The translations under genes and the position numbers were made by a program. DNA of 42,624 nt from Solirubrobacteraceae bacterium (GTDB lineage: Bacteria; Actinomycetota; Thermoleophilia; Solirubrobacterales; Solirubrobacteraceae): NCBI GenBank assembly GCA_025451035.1, contig JANWLE010000087.1:1-42624 (forward strand), in the 5' to 3' direction. Below, piece after piece: positions 7,999-17,441 of the stretch (its first letter is position 1; each line of letters opens with the position of its first letter). A model generated the notes under the pieces. The model was not told the DNA's origin and made no database searches. It saw only the letters and a list, made by a program, of their open reading frames with translations.

Positions 7999-8993
7999 TG
8001 AGCGCCGGGGTTACCGCCGGGATGCTCTTTGGATGTGCGCTCGAGGTCACCCGGGCGCTCGCTCCCGGGAATGATCTCGGTCGGCTGGTCCTCGCTGGTG
8101 ATCGATGCCGAGGCGGGCGTGGGTGCCGTGGCGGTGGTGGGTGCCGTGGCGGTGGTGGGTCGCAGAAGGCCAGAGCGCGCGTCTGAACCCTCTCTCGCCC
8201 ACGGCCTCGTGCTTGGCTGGGGGAGAGGGATCGTCGTGGCCCCAGGCAACGGAAGCGAGGTTTGGCCGGGGAGCCTCGCCGGCTGTTGCTGTTGAGGCGG
8301 CTGTTCGGCGCCTTGTGCGGGTCCCTGGCGCACCAGCCCGATCGGATGCTCCGCACGGCGGTCCGTTGGCATCCCGCAAGCCGGACAGAAGCGGTCGTCG
8401 CTGCCGTGGATCGCTGCGCAGCGCGGGCATGCGGCGATGCCGGCCTCGCGCAGCACGCTGATGCTCTGGCGCTGCCCGAGCGCTTGCTGCAGTGCGCGCA
8501 GCTCCCCGTCGATGTGATCCAGCGCCGCCAGCTTGGCGGAAACCAGCTCGTCGTGGCGCTGGCCGAAGCGGTGCAGGTCGAACACCAGCCCGCCGAGATC
8601 GCGATAAGCGAGCTCCCGTGCCTTGCGCAGAAAACGCAGGCGGCGGCGGATGCGGCCCCGCTCGCCGAAGCCGGCCCGTTCGCCCGGCGCGGGTAGGTCA
8701 AGGCCTGCGATCTGAGGCTCCTGGTCAGCGGACGGGGTCTGGCTCGGTGCCCCTACCGGCGCCTGCTGCGTAGGCGCCGGCGCGGGCTGCTCGGAAGCGC
8801 TCACGACGCTCTGCGCCGACGGCGCCACGGCCGGAGCTTGCTGCTGGATGCTCGCCTCCTCGGGTGCGCTATGACCGTCAGCGAGCGGGCGCTCACTCGG
8901 TGACTGCGCAGAACTCGGCTCGCCGCCGTCCCCGTTGGAGGGCGGTGTCTGCGAGCGCCAAGGTCGAAGGATCCGTGGCATCAACGCACTCAT
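7995..8993 (-). CDS. Zinc-ribbon protein with low-complexity flanks
   Basis: A 332-residue protein without a recognised name. Residues 1-~100 are Pro/Ala/Gln-rich and probably disordered. A charged helical segment follows (~105-185: RRRLRFLRKARELAYRDLGG..., LAALDHIDGELRALQQALGQRQ), likely coiled coil. Then comes a CPRC...CPAC zinc ribbon (~190-210), and the last ~120 residues are again Pro/Gln/Thr-rich and acidic. It overlaps both neighbours by 4 bp: the glycosyltransferase upstream and the membrane zinc-ribbon gene downstream. The tail contains a small tandem repeat (8121-8160). Function unknown; the architecture suggests a scaffold. Confidence 0.7.
   Translation of the reverse strand: MSALMPRILRPWRSQTPPSNGDGGEPSSAQSPSERPLADGHSAPEEASIQQQAPAVAPSAQSVVSASEQPAPAPTQQAPVGAPSQTPSADQEPQIAGLDLPAPGERAGFGERGRIRRRLRFLRKARELAYRDLGGLVFDLHRFGQRHDELVSAKLAALDHIDGELRALQQALGQRQSISVLREAGIAACPRCAAIHGSDDRFCPACGMPTDRRAEHPIGLVRQGPAQGAEQPPQQQQPARLPGQTSLPLPGATTIPLPQPSTRPWAREGSDARSGLLRPTTATAPTTATAPTPASASITSEDQPTEIIPGSERPGDLERTSKEHPGGNPGAQ
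8121..8160. repeat. 18-bp tandem repeat, 2.2 copies
   Basis: The unit GGGTGCCGTGGCGGTGGT occurs at 8121-8138 and 8139-8156, with four further bases of a third copy. Being a multiple of three, it repeats the residues TTATAP in frame inside the zinc-ribbon protein's disordered tail. Confidence 0.85.
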
Positions 8994-9931
8994 GCTACCC
9001 GTCCGGCTGAGCTTAGAAGCCGCCAGTGCTGCGCGAGTTGCCCCGCCATCGCCTGTGCGGAAAATCTCTCGGCGCTCGAGCGGCCCTCGATCCGTGGGTC
9101 GGTTGCGCGCAGATGCTCCTCCAGTGCCGTCCGCCAGAGCCCCACGTCAAACGGTGCGCAGAGCGCGCCGTCGACGCCGGCGAGCGCTAGCGGGTGTGCG
9201 CCGACGGGCGTCGCGAGCACCGGCACGTCACATGCCAACGCCTCGAGCACAGCCAGGCCGAAACCCTCCCGTTCAGAGGGGACGAGCACGGCGTTCGCGG
9301 CGTTCACGAACAGCGGCACGCGCTGCGGCTCTACGCCGCCGAGGGTCAGTAGCCGCGTCTGGCCGGCTAGCCGTACCGCACGGTCGTAGCGCTTGGCGGC
9401 GCGCGTTGGGTCGGCCGCGAACAGCAGGTACGGTCCTTTCGGATCTAGCTCGAGTGCGGCCCGGGCCTCGCCGCGGTCGATCGGCCTGAAGCGGTCGAGG
9501 TCCACGCCGCATGGAAGGACTCGAGCGCGCTCGCGCGCTCGCGCACCCGGGATCTGGTCCACGAGCGCCTGCGAGGCGGCGCACACCAAACCCATGCGAG
9601 GCAGCACCAGACGCGTCAGCTGGCGGGTTCGCGGGTGGCTGACATCGGTGCCGTGCAGCGTCACGGCCCGCTCGTGGCAGCGGACCGTGAGCCCCGCCCA
9701 TGCGGTCAGGCCGAAATGGGCGTGCACGATGTCAAAGCGCACGCCGCGGTAGCGTCGGCGCAGGTCCGTGGCAGCCGCCAGTAGCGCTCGTGGCCCGGGC
9801 TCGAACTCGTACATCTCGACGGCGAGATCAGGCTCCGAGGCAAGCTCACGCACCTGGTCGCGCACGAAGCGCCCGCGCTCAGGATGAGCAGCCGACGCCG
9901 CCATGTTTGAGAGCACCAGCACGCGCAGCAC
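8990..9931 (-). CDS. GT4-type glycosyltransferase
   Basis: A 313-residue GT-B fold glycosyltransferase of the GT4/group 1 family, transferring a sugar from a nucleotide donor. The N domain shows VLVLSNMA (~5-12), [13 protein letters not shown] (~66) and [10 protein letters not shown] (~91). The C domain has the donor-site signature [25 protein letters not shown] (~225-250), including the E-x7-E pattern. The start is GTG 9931, before the first beta strand. It ends with an ATGA overlap into the zinc-ribbon gene. It is transcribed divergently from rph, with only ~25 bp between starts. Acceptor unknown; cytosolic or membrane-peripheral. Confidence 0.85.
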   Translation of the reverse strand: MLRVLVLSNMAASAAHPERGRFVRDQVRELASEPDLAVEMYEFEPGPRALLAAATDLRRRYRGVRFDIVHAHFGLTAWAGLTVRCHERAVTLHGTDVSHPRTRQLTRLVLPRMGLVCAASQALVDQIPGARARERARVLPCGVDLDRFRPIDRGEARAALELDPKGPYLLFAADPTRAAKRYDRAVRLAGQTRLLTLGGVEPQRVPLFVNAANAVLVPSEREGFGLAVLEALACDVPVLATPVGAHPLALAGVDGALCAPFDVGLWRTALEEHLRATDPRIEGRSSAERFSAQAMAGQLAQHWRLLSSAGRVA

Positions 9932-9956
9932 CTATGGAAGGTATCGCTCTGAAAAG

Positions 9957-10739
9957 ATGCAGCGCATGCAAAGCCAATCCCCCGCAGGAGAACAGACGCC
10001 TCCGAGCGTCGCCGCCCAAGTTCGCCACGATGGCCGCCGCCCCGATGAGCTGCGAGCGATCACGATCGAGCCGGAATTCATGCGCACCGCGACTGGCTCG
10101 GCGCTCATCGGCGCCGGCACGACCAAGGTCATCTGCACCGCCTCCGCGCAGGATGGCGTGCCGGGGTGGATGGTTGGCCGCGGCCGCGGATGGGTGACCG
10201 CGGAGTACGGGATGCTGCCGGCCTCCACCGGGCAGCGCAAGCAGCGCGACGTCACGCGCGGGCGCCCGGACGGGCGGACCGTAGAGATCCAGCGCCTGAT
10301 CGGGCGCTCGCTGCGGGCGGTAGTGGACTTCCAGGCGCTCGGGGAACACACCATCTATCTGGATTGCGACGTGCTGCAGGCCGACGGCGGCACCCGCTGC
10401 GCGTCGATCACCGGCGCGTTTGTCGCGCTGGCACGGGCGTGTGCGCGATTGCAGGAGGAGGGTCGCCTCGGGCGCTCGCCGCTGACGGGCTCGGTCGCCG
10501 CAGTCTCCTGCGGGATCGTGGGTGGCGTCGCGCTGCTCGACCTCGACTACAGCGAGGACTCTTCCGCGGAGGTAGACGCGAACGTCGTGATGACCGGCGA
10601 CGGCGGGCTTGTGGAGGTGCAGGCGACCGCCGAGCGCACACCGCTCTCCCGCGCCCACCTCGACGAGTTGCTGCTGCTCGCCAGCGGCGGGATAGAGCGT
10701 CTGCTCGAGCTCCAGCAGGCTGCCATCGCCGCGCAGTGA
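9957..10739 (+). CDS. rph: Ribonuclease PH
   Basis: About 260 residues; the phosphorolytic 3'-5' exoribonuclease that trims tRNA 3' ends. Family blocks are [39 protein letters not shown] (the phosphate and RNA-binding loop), [15 protein letters not shown] and [24 protein letters not shown], with the final [20 protein letters not shown] block. ATG 9957 is the most likely start; ATG 9966 is the alternative. Both leave an extra ~20 residues ahead of the conserved core, and GGAAGG upstream is somewhat far away. The stop overlaps the GTG start of rdgB, the usual rph-rdgB arrangement. Confidence 0.92.
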   Translation: MQRMQSQSPAGEQTPPSVAAQVRHDGRRPDELRAITIEPEFMRTATGSALIGAGTTKVICTASAQDGVPGWMVGRGRGWVTAEYGMLPASTGQRKQRDVTRGRPDGRTVEIQRLIGRSLRAVVDFQALGEHTIYLDCDVLQADGGTRCASITGAFVALARACARLQEEGRLGRSPLTGSVAAVSCGIVGGVALLDLDYSEDSSAEVDANVVMTGDGGLVEVQATAERTPLSRAHLDELLLLASGGIERLLELQQAAIAAQ

Positions 10740-11368
10740 AGCTGCTGCTGGCCACCCATAACGAGCACAAGCGCCGCGAGTTCCAGCGCCTGCTGGCGGG
10801 CAGCGGCGGGCGGGACGCCTGCGAGGTGATGATGCTCCCGGACGAGTTGCATCTGCCGCCCGAGAGCGGAGAGACGTTCGTCGATAACGCACGCCTGAAG
10901 GCGCGCGCCGCCGCCGCCGCGACCGGCCTCCCGACGATCGCCGATGACTCGGGGATCTGCGCGAGCGCGCTCGATGGCGCACCCGGCGTGCGCTCGGCGC
11001 GCTACGCCGGTGAGCAGGCGAGCGATCTCGAGAACTTGCAGAAGCTCATACGGGAGGTTCCCGCCGGCAGCGAGCTTCGCTACGTGTGCGTGATCGTGCT
11101 CGTCGACCCACGGACCGGCGTCGAGGAGCTCTTCGAAGGTGCCTGCACAGGGCGCATGGAACCTGACGTGCGCGGCGAGCATGGGTTCGGCTACGACCCC
11201 GCCTTCTTGCCGGACGAGGGACCGCCCGGCATGACGATGGCGCAGCTCACGGACGAGCAGAAGGACGCGATCAGCCATCGCGGCCACGCTGCGCGCTTGC
11301 TGCTTGAACACCAGCTACGCGGCTCAAAGAGCGAACGCGCGCCGAGGCTCTCCTCTAGAGGAGGTTGA
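10736..11368 (+). CDS. rdgB: XTP/dITP diphosphatase (RdgB/HAM1)
   Basis: 210 residues; hydrolyses XTP, dITP and related non-canonical purine triphosphates to keep them out of DNA and RNA. The N-terminal [14 protein letters not shown] motif, the metal-binding [25 protein letters not shown] block (~62-86), [12 protein letters not shown] (~150) and the closing [11 protein letters not shown] are all present. The start is GTG 10736, which overlaps the rph TGA (GTGA); the long open frame upstream of it is out-of-frame rph sequence. Its 3' end runs 14 bp into the convergent small membrane gene. Confidence 0.93.
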   Translation: MKLLLATHNEHKRREFQRLLAGSGGRDACEVMMLPDELHLPPESGETFVDNARLKARAAAAATGLPTIADDSGICASALDGAPGVRSARYAGEQASDLENLQKLIREVPAGSELRYVCVIVLVDPRTGVEELFEGACTGRMEPDVRGEHGFGYDPAFLPDEGPPGMTMAQLTDEQKDAISHRGHAARLLLEHQLRGSKSERAPRLSSRGG

Positions 11369-11495
11369 TCGCGGCGGCGAGCGCGACCGCGACCGCGAGA
11401 CCCGCGTAGCCGGTGTATCCGGCGAGGAGCAGCAGCGCCGCGGCGACGAGCGCCACGAGCACGGTCGCGATCCAGGCTATGCGCGTGAAGGTCAT
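11355..11495 (-). CDS. Small single-pass membrane protein (46 aa)
   Basis: Starting at ATG 11495 (MTFTRIAWIA...), the product is almost entirely hydrophobic: one helix at ~5-25, a short GYTGYAG turn, and a second hydrophobic Ala/Val segment ending in NLL. From memory, small proteins ending in a similar AAAxNLL are common in Thermoleophilia, with no known function. An in-frame ATG at 11549 would add 18 charged residues and is less likely. It converges with rdgB and overlaps it by 14 bp. Confidence 0.55.
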   Translation of the reverse strand: MTFTRIAWIATVLVALVAAALLLLAGYTGYAGLAVAVALAAAINLL

Positions 11496-11610
11496 GCCGG
11501 CTGCATTCTGCTCATCGCCGCGGCGCGGTGCGCTGCGGTGGGCTCCCACTGTCCGCGTTCGCTGTTAGAACTCTCTTCGCAACGGTTTCACGAACGAAGG
11601 AGGGCTTGAG

Positions 11611-11886
11611 GTGACGAAGTCCGAGCTGATTGAACAGGTGGCGGAGAAGGCCTCGCTGACCAGGCAGGATGCCGCTCGTGCCGTTGACGGCGTGCTCGAG
11701 ACGATCGAGGAAGCGTTGCGCCGCGGCAGCGAGGTCGCCCTGTCTGGCTTTGGCAAGTTCCATGTCGGCGAGCGCGCCGCTCGCGCCGGCGTCAACCCGC
11801 GCACCGGCGAGCGGATCCAGATCGCCGCCACGCGCGTGCCGCGCTTCACCGCCGGCAGCTCGCTCAAGAGCGCGGTCAAGCGTTAG
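11611..11886 (+). CDS. hup: HU-family DNA-binding protein
   Basis: 91 residues, the standard length for bacterial HU. The helical body is MTKSELIEQVAEKASLTRQDAARAVDGVLETIEEAL, and the beta-arm contains the signature GFGKFHVGERAARAGVNPRTGERIQIAATRVPRFTAG. It binds and bends DNA without sequence specificity. The start is GTG 11611 with a strong GGAGGG eight bases upstream. Unlike mycobacterial HupB it has no lysine-rich tail. pyrF follows within 40 bp and may be co-transcribed. Confidence 0.95.
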   Translation: MTKSELIEQVAEKASLTRQDAARAVDGVLETIEEALRRGSEVALSGFGKFHVGERAARAGVNPRTGERIQIAATRVPRFTAGSSLKSAVKR

Positions 11887-11923
11887 TGGTCAGCCTAGGC
11901 GGTCAACGAGCCGTCGCCAGCAG

Positions 11924-12856
11924 GTGACGGCGCCGGCGACCACTGCTCCTGGCCGTCCCTTCGCAGACGAGCTGGCGGCGCGCGTGACAGAGCGCGAGTC
12001 GCAGATCGTGCTCGGTATCGACCCGGACCCGATGGCGTTGTGGGCGCCCGCCTCAGGTGACCACCACGGGTCGCCCGCCCAGCGTGCCGCGGCGATGGTG
12101 CTGGACCACTGCCGGCGGCTGATCGATGCGGCCGCCCCAGCGTGCGTGGCCGCCAAGCTGCAGCTCGCCTGCTTTGAGCGGTTCGGCGCGAGCGGCTGGC
12201 AGGCGCTACAAACAACGCTCGATCACGCCCACGAGCAGGGGCTGCTCGTGATAGCCGACGGCAAGCGCGGTGACATCTCCGTCAGCTCGAGCGCATACGC
12301 CCAGGCGCTGCTCGGCTCAACGCAGACACCTGTCGGAACCGTGGAGGGTCTCGGCGCTGACGCGCTGACGGTCAACCCGTTGATGGGCGCCGACGCGCTG
12401 GCGCCATTCGTCGAGGTGGCGTGCGCCAACCGCGCCGGGCTGTTCGCGCTTGTGCGCACCTCGAATCCCGGCGCCGCCGACGTCGAGGACCTGAGGCTCG
12501 CGGGTGGCGAGACTGTCTGGGAGGCGCTCGCGCGCATCGTCGATGAGCTGGGCGCCAAAGCAGTCGGCGAGACGGGCCTTAGCGACATCGGCGCGGTCCT
12601 CGGCGCGACCGTGCCGGAGCACCTCGCGCGGGCACGGGAGCTGATGCCCAGAGCCGTGTTTTTGCTGCCGGGCGTTGGTGCGCAGGGAGGAAGCGTGGAC
12701 GAGCTCGCGCCGGCGTTCGCGCCGCATCGCGCTGGCGGGCTCGTCACCGCGTCGCGTTCGATCGCAGGTGCTTACCTGAAGAGCGGCAAGGCCCCCGAAC
12801 TCGCCGCTCGCGAGGAGGCGGAGCGGTTGCGGGCGGCGGCGTGGGCGCTGGCCTAG
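11924..12856 (+). CDS. pyrF: Orotidine 5'-phosphate decarboxylase, type 2
   Basis: About 310 residues; catalyses OMP to UMP, the last step of pyrimidine synthesis. The length and blocks are of the longer type 2 subfamily: LGIDPDP (~27), KLQLACFERFG (~70), the catalytic IADGKRGDIS (~98), NPLMGADAL (~150), LVRTSNPG (~178), LLPGVGAQGG (~243) and ASRSIAGAY (~275). I chose GTG 11924 because it begins shortly before the conserved FADELAARV; no strong ribosome site is seen and an earlier start inside hup is unlikely. Confidence 0.92.
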   Translation: MTAPATTAPGRPFADELAARVTERESQIVLGIDPDPMALWAPASGDHHGSPAQRAAAMVLDHCRRLIDAAAPACVAAKLQLACFERFGASGWQALQTTLDHAHEQGLLVIADGKRGDISVSSSAYAQALLGSTQTPVGTVEGLGADALTVNPLMGADALAPFVEVACANRAGLFALVRTSNPGAADVEDLRLAGGETVWEALARIVDELGAKAVGETGLSDIGAVLGATVPEHLARARELMPRAVFLLPGVGAQGGSVDELAPAFAPHRAGGLVTASRSIAGAYLKSGKAPELAAREEAERLRAAAWALA

Positions 12857-12986
12857 CGCCCTACGGCGAGCGTTACGGCGCCATCATGAACGATGTTCGC
12901 GGAAACCGGCTCGCGTTGCGGTAGCCTCTGCGCTTGCGCGGCGCGTTCACGTCGCGTCCGCTAGAGAAACTTTGGGTGGGGAGCCG

Positions 12987-13937
12987 ATGATCATCACTGT
13001 CACCCTCAACGCGGCGATCGACAGGTCGCTGTCGGTGCCGAGCTTTCGCCTCGGGCGCCGTCACCGCACCGTCGAGCAGCGCACGCTCGCGGGAGGCAAG
13101 GGCGTCAACATCGCCCGCACGCTGAAGACGCTCGGGTACCCCGTGATAGCCACGGGCATGGCCGGCGGTTCGACTGGCATGCGCATCGTCGAGCAGCTGA
13201 AGAGCGAATCGATTCTCAACGATTTCGTCGGTATCCGCGAAGAGTCGCGCACCAACACCTCGGTGCTCGACCCGGCCAACGGCGAGCAGACCGAGATCAA
13301 CGAGCGCGGCCCCCTCGTGTCCGAGGCCGAGGTGGAGGCGTTCGCCGAGAGGCTGCAGTATCTAGCGCGCGGTGCCGCGATCGTCGTGTTCGCCGGCTCA
13401 CTGCCGCGCGGCGCGCCGCCGGACATCTACGCAACCATGATCCGCGAGTTGCAGCGCATGGGCGTGACGACCGTGATCGACACCGACGGTGAGCCACTGC
13501 GCCATGCCGTGCGCGCCGAGCCGGACGTCGTCTCGCCGAACGTGCTGGAGGCGGAGGAGCTGGTCGGCCGGGAGTTCGGCAGCGACGATGAGGCCGCGGT
13601 GTCGGAGATCGTCGCGCTCGGCGCGCGCGAAGCGATCATGACGCAGCCCAACGGGTGCGTCGCGCTGTTGCTCGCCGACGGGCAGCCGACCCTGATGCGC
13701 GCGCGCCTCAAGCCAAGCGAGTCGGGTGCCTCGGTCGGGGCCGGCGACGCTTTTCTCGCGGGATATGTCGCCGCCCGCTACGAAGGCTCCTCGCCGAGAG
13801 AGTGCCTGCGCTTCGGCGTGGCCTGCGGCGCCGAGTCAACGCGGCGAATGGGCGCCGGCCTAGTCGATCCGAAGGAGGTCCGTAGGCTGCTTGCCGAGGT
13901 CGAGCTGAACGCCGCTGAGCCCGCCGAAGTCAGTTGA
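12987..13937 (+). CDS. PfkB-family hexose kinase (1-phosphofructokinase type)
   Basis: 316 residues of the ribokinase/PfkB fold, closest in pattern to FruK/tagatose-6-phosphate kinases: MIITVTLNAAIDRSLSV at the start, the substrate motif GGKGVNIARTLKTLGYPV (~37), and the ATP/anion-hole signature GASVGAGDAFLAGYVAARY (~248) with the catalytic Asp. The start is ATG 12987, preceded by GGTGGGGAG at good spacing. No PTS fructose transporter or fruR gene is beside it, so the sugar phosphate it uses (fructose-1-P, fructose-6-P or tagatose-6-P) is open. The 130 bp upstream hold no clear promoter. Confidence 0.85.
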   Translation: MIITVTLNAAIDRSLSVPSFRLGRRHRTVEQRTLAGGKGVNIARTLKTLGYPVIATGMAGGSTGMRIVEQLKSESILNDFVGIREESRTNTSVLDPANGEQTEINERGPLVSEAEVEAFAERLQYLARGAAIVVFAGSLPRGAPPDIYATMIRELQRMGVTTVIDTDGEPLRHAVRAEPDVVSPNVLEAEELVGREFGSDDEAAVSEIVALGAREAIMTQPNGCVALLLADGQPTLMRARLKPSESGASVGAGDAFLAGYVAARYEGSSPRECLRFGVACGAESTRRMGAGLVDPKEVRRLLAEVELNAAEPAEVS

Positions 13938-13970
13938 ATCGAGCACGCGAGCGCGGCCGCCTCTCACGCT

Positions 13971-14005
13971 GTGCTCCGCCAGACTCGTTGCTATGCTCGG
14001 AGCAC
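13971..14005. repeat. Inverted repeat upstream of guaB3
   Basis: GTGCTCCG (13971-13978) and CGGAGCAC (13998-14005) are perfect 8-bp arms around a 19-base spacer; a further GAGCAC sits at 13941-13946. The spacer contains TATGCT (13992-13997), a possible -10 element. It is either the pfkB terminator or an operator over the guaB3 promoter. Confidence 0.3.
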
Positions 14006-14056
14006 TTGGCTGGCTCAGCTAGCAAGACCCCCTCGGCCCACCGCCGAGTACTCCAA

Positions 14057-14077
14057 CACCCCGCTTTCAGCGGGGTG
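14057..14077 (+). terminator. Terminator/attenuator-like hairpin in the guaB3 leader
   Basis: CACCCCGCT and AGCGGGGTG form a perfect 9-bp stem with a 3-base TTC loop, followed by ATCTTGTCC, a weakly U-rich run. It lies 32 bp before the guaB3 ATG and before its AAGGA ribosome site. It may terminate pfkB read-through or attenuate guaB3; no purine riboswitch core is recognisable. Confidence 0.45.
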
Positions 14078-14109
14078 ATCTTGTCCGCCTCGACTGTAAG
14101 GATTCGCTG

Positions 14110-15303
14110 ATGGAAGTAGAGATCGGACGCGGTAAGCAGGGACGCCGCGCCTACGGGTTCGACGACATCGCGATAGTGCCGTCGCGGCGTACACGCGATC
14201 CCGACGACATCGACATTTCCTGGAAGCTAGGGCCCTACCAGTTTGAGCTGCCGATGATGGCCTCCGCGATGGACGGCGTAGTCTCACCCGAGACCGCTGG
14301 CGTGATCGGCCATCTCGGTGGCCTGGCCGTGCTGAACCTCGAGGGGATCTTCACCCGCTACGAGGACGCCGAGGAGCAGCTCGAGCGGATCGCCTCGCTG
14401 CCCAAGGAGATCGCCACCCGCGAAATGCAGGAGATCTACCGCGAGCCCGTCAAGGCGGAGCTGATCACCCAGCGCATCCGGGAAATAAAGGAGCAGAAGG
14501 TCGTCGTCGCGGCGTCGCTCACCCCTCAGCGGGTGCGCGACTACTACGAGATCGCGCTCGAGGCCGGGCTGGACGTGCTGGTCATTCAGGGCACCGTCGT
14601 CTCCGGCGAGCACGTCTCCACGGTCTCAGAGCCGCTGAACCTCAAGGAGTTCATCCCCACCCTGGACGTGCCGGTCGTCGTCGGCGGCTGCGCCTCCTAC
14701 CACACCGGGCTGCACCTGATGCGCACCGGCGCCGCGGGCGTGCTCGTCGGCGTGGGCCCGGGCGCGGCCTGCACGACACGCGGCGTGCTCGGCATCGGTG
14801 TGCCACAGGCGACGGCGATCGCGGACGTCGCGCACGCCCGCTCGACCCACATGCTCGAGACCGGCGAGTACTGTCAGGTCATCGCCGACGGCGGCATGCG
14901 CAACGGCGGCGATGTCGCGAAGGCGATCGCGCTGGGCGCGGACGCGGTGATGATCGGCTCCCCGCTCGCACGGGCGTACGAGGCGCCGGGCCGCGGCTTT
15001 CACTGGGGTATGGCTACGTTCCATCCCACCCTGCCGCGCGGCGCGCGCGTAGCGACTGCGCAGAACGGCACGCTCCAGGAAATCCTCGTCGGCCCCGCCC
15101 GCGAGAACGATGGCACGTTCAACCTGTTCGGCGGCCTGCGTACTTCAATGGCGACCTGCGGGCACAAGGATCTCGCGGAGTTCAACCGCGCGGAGGTGGT
15201 GATCGCACCGGCCCTGCAGACCGAGGGCAAGGCGCTGCAGCGCGACCAGGGTGTCGGCATGGGCGCCACGAACGGGAAGGCCGCCGTCCTAGTCAATGAC
15301 TGA
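14110..15303 (+). CDS. guaB3: GuaB3-type IMP dehydrogenase-family protein (no CBS domains)
   Basis: 397 residues of an IMPDH/GMP reductase TIM barrel. The flap cysteine lies in [24 protein letters not shown] (~215-238), the substrate phosphate loop is [31 protein letters not shown], and [16 protein letters not shown] is the N-terminal signature. The two CBS modules found in canonical GuaB (~490 aa) are absent, which defines the GuaB3 group common in Actinobacteria and cyanobacteria. A cyanobacterial member has been reported to act as an IMPDH; activity here is inferred. AAGGA precedes ATG 14110. It overlaps guaA by 8 bp, supporting IMP to XMP to GMP flow. Confidence 0.88.
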   Translation: MEVEIGRGKQGRRAYGFDDIAIVPSRRTRDPDDIDISWKLGPYQFELPMMASAMDGVVSPETAGVIGHLGGLAVLNLEGIFTRYEDAEEQLERIASLPKEIATREMQEIYREPVKAELITQRIREIKEQKVVVAASLTPQRVRDYYEIALEAGLDVLVIQGTVVSGEHVSTVSEPLNLKEFIPTLDVPVVVGGCASYHTGLHLMRTGAAGVLVGVGPGAACTTRGVLGIGVPQATAIADVAHARSTHMLETGEYCQVIADGGMRNGGDVAKAIALGADAVMIGSPLARAYEAPGRGFHWGMATFHPTLPRGARVATAQNGTLQEILVGPARENDGTFNLFGGLRTSMATCGHKDLAEFNRAEVVIAPALQTEGKALQRDQGVGMGATNGKAAVLVND

Positions 15304-16903
15304 TCTTTCCGCCGCCGCGCCCGAGCCGGTCGCAGAAGAGCGGACTGGGACGCCGGTGGACGCGCAGGAGATCCTCGTCCTCGACTATGGCGGGCAGTAC
15401 TCGCAGCTGATCGCCAGACGGGTGCGCGACTGCGGTGTCTTCAGCGAGCTGATGCCTCACCACGTCGGTCTCGAGCGGGTCGCCGAGCGCAAACCGCGTG
15501 GAATCATCCTCTCTGGCGGTCCCGCGTCGGTATATGCGCCGGGGGCGCCGCGCCTAGAGCGCGGGCTGCTCGAGCTCGGCGTGCCGGTGCTCGGCATCTG
15601 CTACGGAATGCAGCTGCTGGTCCACGAGCTCGGCGGGCGGGTGGAGCAGGCAGAGGTGGGGGAGTTCGGCCGCTCACAGCTGACCGTGTCAGATCCTGGG
15701 GTGCTGCTCGCGGGAACGCCGAGCGAACAGGTCTGCTGGATGTCCCATCGCGACACCGTCTACCAGGCGCCCGCCGGCTTCACCGCGCTGGCCTCTTCGA
15801 GCGCCTCGCCGGTAGCTGCAGTCGAGGACACCGAGCGCGGCATCTACGGCATCCAGTTTCACCCGGAGGTCGTGCACACCCCTTACGGAGAGGAGATCCT
15901 CATCCGTTTTCTGGCCGAGATCTGCGGATGCGACCGGACATGGTCGGCCGCTGGAATCGTCGATGAGCAGATCGCGCGCATTCGTGAGCAGATCGGCAAC
16001 GGCAGAGTGATCTGCGGGCTCTCCGGTGGCGTGGACTCCTCGGTCGCGGCGCTGCTGGTGCACCGCGCCGTCGGGGACCAGCTGACGTGCGTGTTCGTCG
16101 ACCACGGACTGATGCGCAAGGCGGAGGGCGAACAGGTAATCAGCGCCTTCCGCGACACGTTCAAGGTCCCACTCGTCGCCGTCGACGCCGAGCAGCGCTT
16201 CCTCGAGAAGCTCAAAGGCGTCTCCGACCCAGAGGCCAAGCGCAAGGCGATCGGCGCGGAGTTCATCAGAGTTTTCGAGGAGGAGGCCGCGAAGATCTCC
16301 GCCGAGGAACCGGCGCGCTACCTGGTGCAGGGAACGCTCTACTCCGACGTGATCGAGTCAGGCGGCGGCACTGGCGCCGCGACGATCAAGTCACACCACA
16401 ACGTCGGCGGCCTGCCGGACGACCTCCAGTTCGAGCTCGTCGAGCCGCTGCGGACCCTATTCAAGGACGAGGTGCGCGCCGTCGGCGCCGAGCTGGGGTT
16501 GCCCGAGCGTCTGGTGTGGCGCCAGCCGTTCCCCGGGCCGGGCCTGGCGATCAGGGTCGTTGGCGGCGAAGCTACCAAGGAGCGCCTGGATGTGCTGCGC
16601 GAGGCCGATCACATCCTGCAGGAGGAGATACGCAAGGCCGGGCTCTACCGCGAGCTGTGGCAGTCGTTCTGCGTGCTGCCCGATGTGCGCACCGTCGGCG
16701 TGCAGGGCGACGAGCGCACATACGGCTACGTGATCGTGATCCGTGCGGTGACCAGCGACGACGCGATGACCGCCGACTGGGCGCGCCTGCCATATGAGCT
16801 GCTGGAGACGATTGCCTCTCGCATGATCAACGAGCTGCGCGAGGTCAACCGGGTGGTGCTCGATATCACCTCCAAGCCGCCCGGCACGATCGAGTGGGAG
16901 TGA
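15296..16903 (+). CDS. guaA: GMP synthase (glutamine-hydrolysing)
   Basis: 535 residues; aminates XMP to GMP. The N-terminal class I amidotransferase carries the nucleophile in [15 protein letters not shown] (~101) and the catalytic HPEV (~195). The ATP-pyrophosphatase domain starts with the P-loop [15 protein letters not shown] (~240). The C-terminal dimerisation domain has [28 protein letters not shown] and the invariant end KPPGTIEWE. Length is normal for a fused bacterial GuaA; it has ~20 extra N-terminal residues. It starts inside the last codons of guaB3, so the two are coupled. Confidence 0.97.
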   Translation: MTDLSAAAPEPVAEERTGTPVDAQEILVLDYGGQYSQLIARRVRDCGVFSELMPHHVGLERVAERKPRGIILSGGPASVYAPGAPRLERGLLELGVPVLGICYGMQLLVHELGGRVEQAEVGEFGRSQLTVSDPGVLLAGTPSEQVCWMSHRDTVYQAPAGFTALASSSASPVAAVEDTERGIYGIQFHPEVVHTPYGEEILIRFLAEICGCDRTWSAAGIVDEQIARIREQIGNGRVICGLSGGVDSSVAALLVHRAVGDQLTCVFVDHGLMRKAEGEQVISAFRDTFKVPLVAVDAEQRFLEKLKGVSDPEAKRKAIGAEFIRVFEEEAAKISAEEPARYLVQGTLYSDVIESGGGTGAATIKSHHNVGGLPDDLQFELVEPLRTLFKDEVRAVGAELGLPERLVWRQPFPGPGLAIRVVGGEATKERLDVLREADHILQEEIRKAGLYRELWQSFCVLPDVRTVGVQGDERTYGYVIVIRAVTSDDAMTADWARLPYELLETIASRMINELREVNRVVLDITSKPPGTIEWE

Positions 16904-16905
16904 AA

Positions 16906-16947
16906 CAAATCAGCTCGCGGGCCGCCACCGCCCGGCGAGCTGATTTG
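16906..16947 (+). terminator. Long hairpin between guaA and rplM
   Basis: A perfect 13-bp stem (16906-16918 with 16935-16947) encloses a 16-base GC-rich loop just after the guaA stop. No U-tract follows on the plus strand, but the stem is the longest in this part of the window. A TATGAT -10-like hexamer (16951-16956) follows at once, so this probably separates guaA from an rplM-rpsI promoter. Confidence 0.55.
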
Positions 16948-17002
16948 GCCTATGATGTTGCTCTCGCCGCGCGCGGCACCCTGCGCGTGGCCTTTTAACG
17001 TC

Positions 17003-17437
17003 ATGAAGACCTACGTCGCAACACCCACCGATCGCGAGCGCAACTGGCTGCTCGTCGACGCCAACGGCCAAACCCTCGGCCGTCTGGCGACCCGTATCGC
17101 AGACGCCTTGCGCGGCAAGCGCAAGCCGGAGTACACCCCGCACATCGACACGGGCGACTTCGTCGTCGTGATCAACGCGGAGAAGATTGCCGTGACCGGC
17201 AACAAGCGCGCCGACAAGCGCTACTACCGGCATTCCGGCTACCCCGGTGGCCTGCGCTCGCGCACCTTCGAGGAGATGATCGCCCGCCGACCCGAGGAGG
17301 TCATCCGCCTCGCCGTGAAGGGCATGATGCCCCGCAACCGCCTGGCGCGCAAGCAGATCACCAAGCTCAAGATCTATGCCGGGCCGGAGCATCCCCACAT
17401 CGCCCAGAAGCCGCAACCGCTACAGATCGAGGACTGA
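17003..17437 (+). CDS. rplM: 50S ribosomal protein L13
   Basis: 144 residues, standard length. Starts [39 protein letters not shown] and carries the family block [20 protein letters not shown] followed by [13 protein letters not shown], ending with the [11 protein letters not shown] motif. ATG 17003 is chosen because MKTY is the family's N terminus; the 17 in-frame residues upstream are not conserved. No Shine-Dalgarno is evident ahead of it. It is followed by rpsI after 4 bp, the conserved rplM-rpsI operon. Confidence 0.97.
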   Translation: MKTYVATPTDRERNWLLVDANGQTLGRLATRIADALRGKRKPEYTPHIDTGDFVVVINAEKIAVTGNKRADKRYYRHSGYPGGLRSRTFEEMIARRPEEVIRLAVKGMMPRNRLARKQITKLKIYAGPEHPHIAQKPQPLQIED

Positions 17438-17441
17438 CACG

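Noticed and set aside
8121-8160. CRISPR-like repeat
   Set aside because: Two adjacent 18-bp units without spacers, in frame within a coding tail; this is a coding tandem repeat.
10547-11311. 254-residue minus-strand frame opposite rph and rdgB
   Set aside because: Lies entirely antisense to two well-supported genes and shows no domain.
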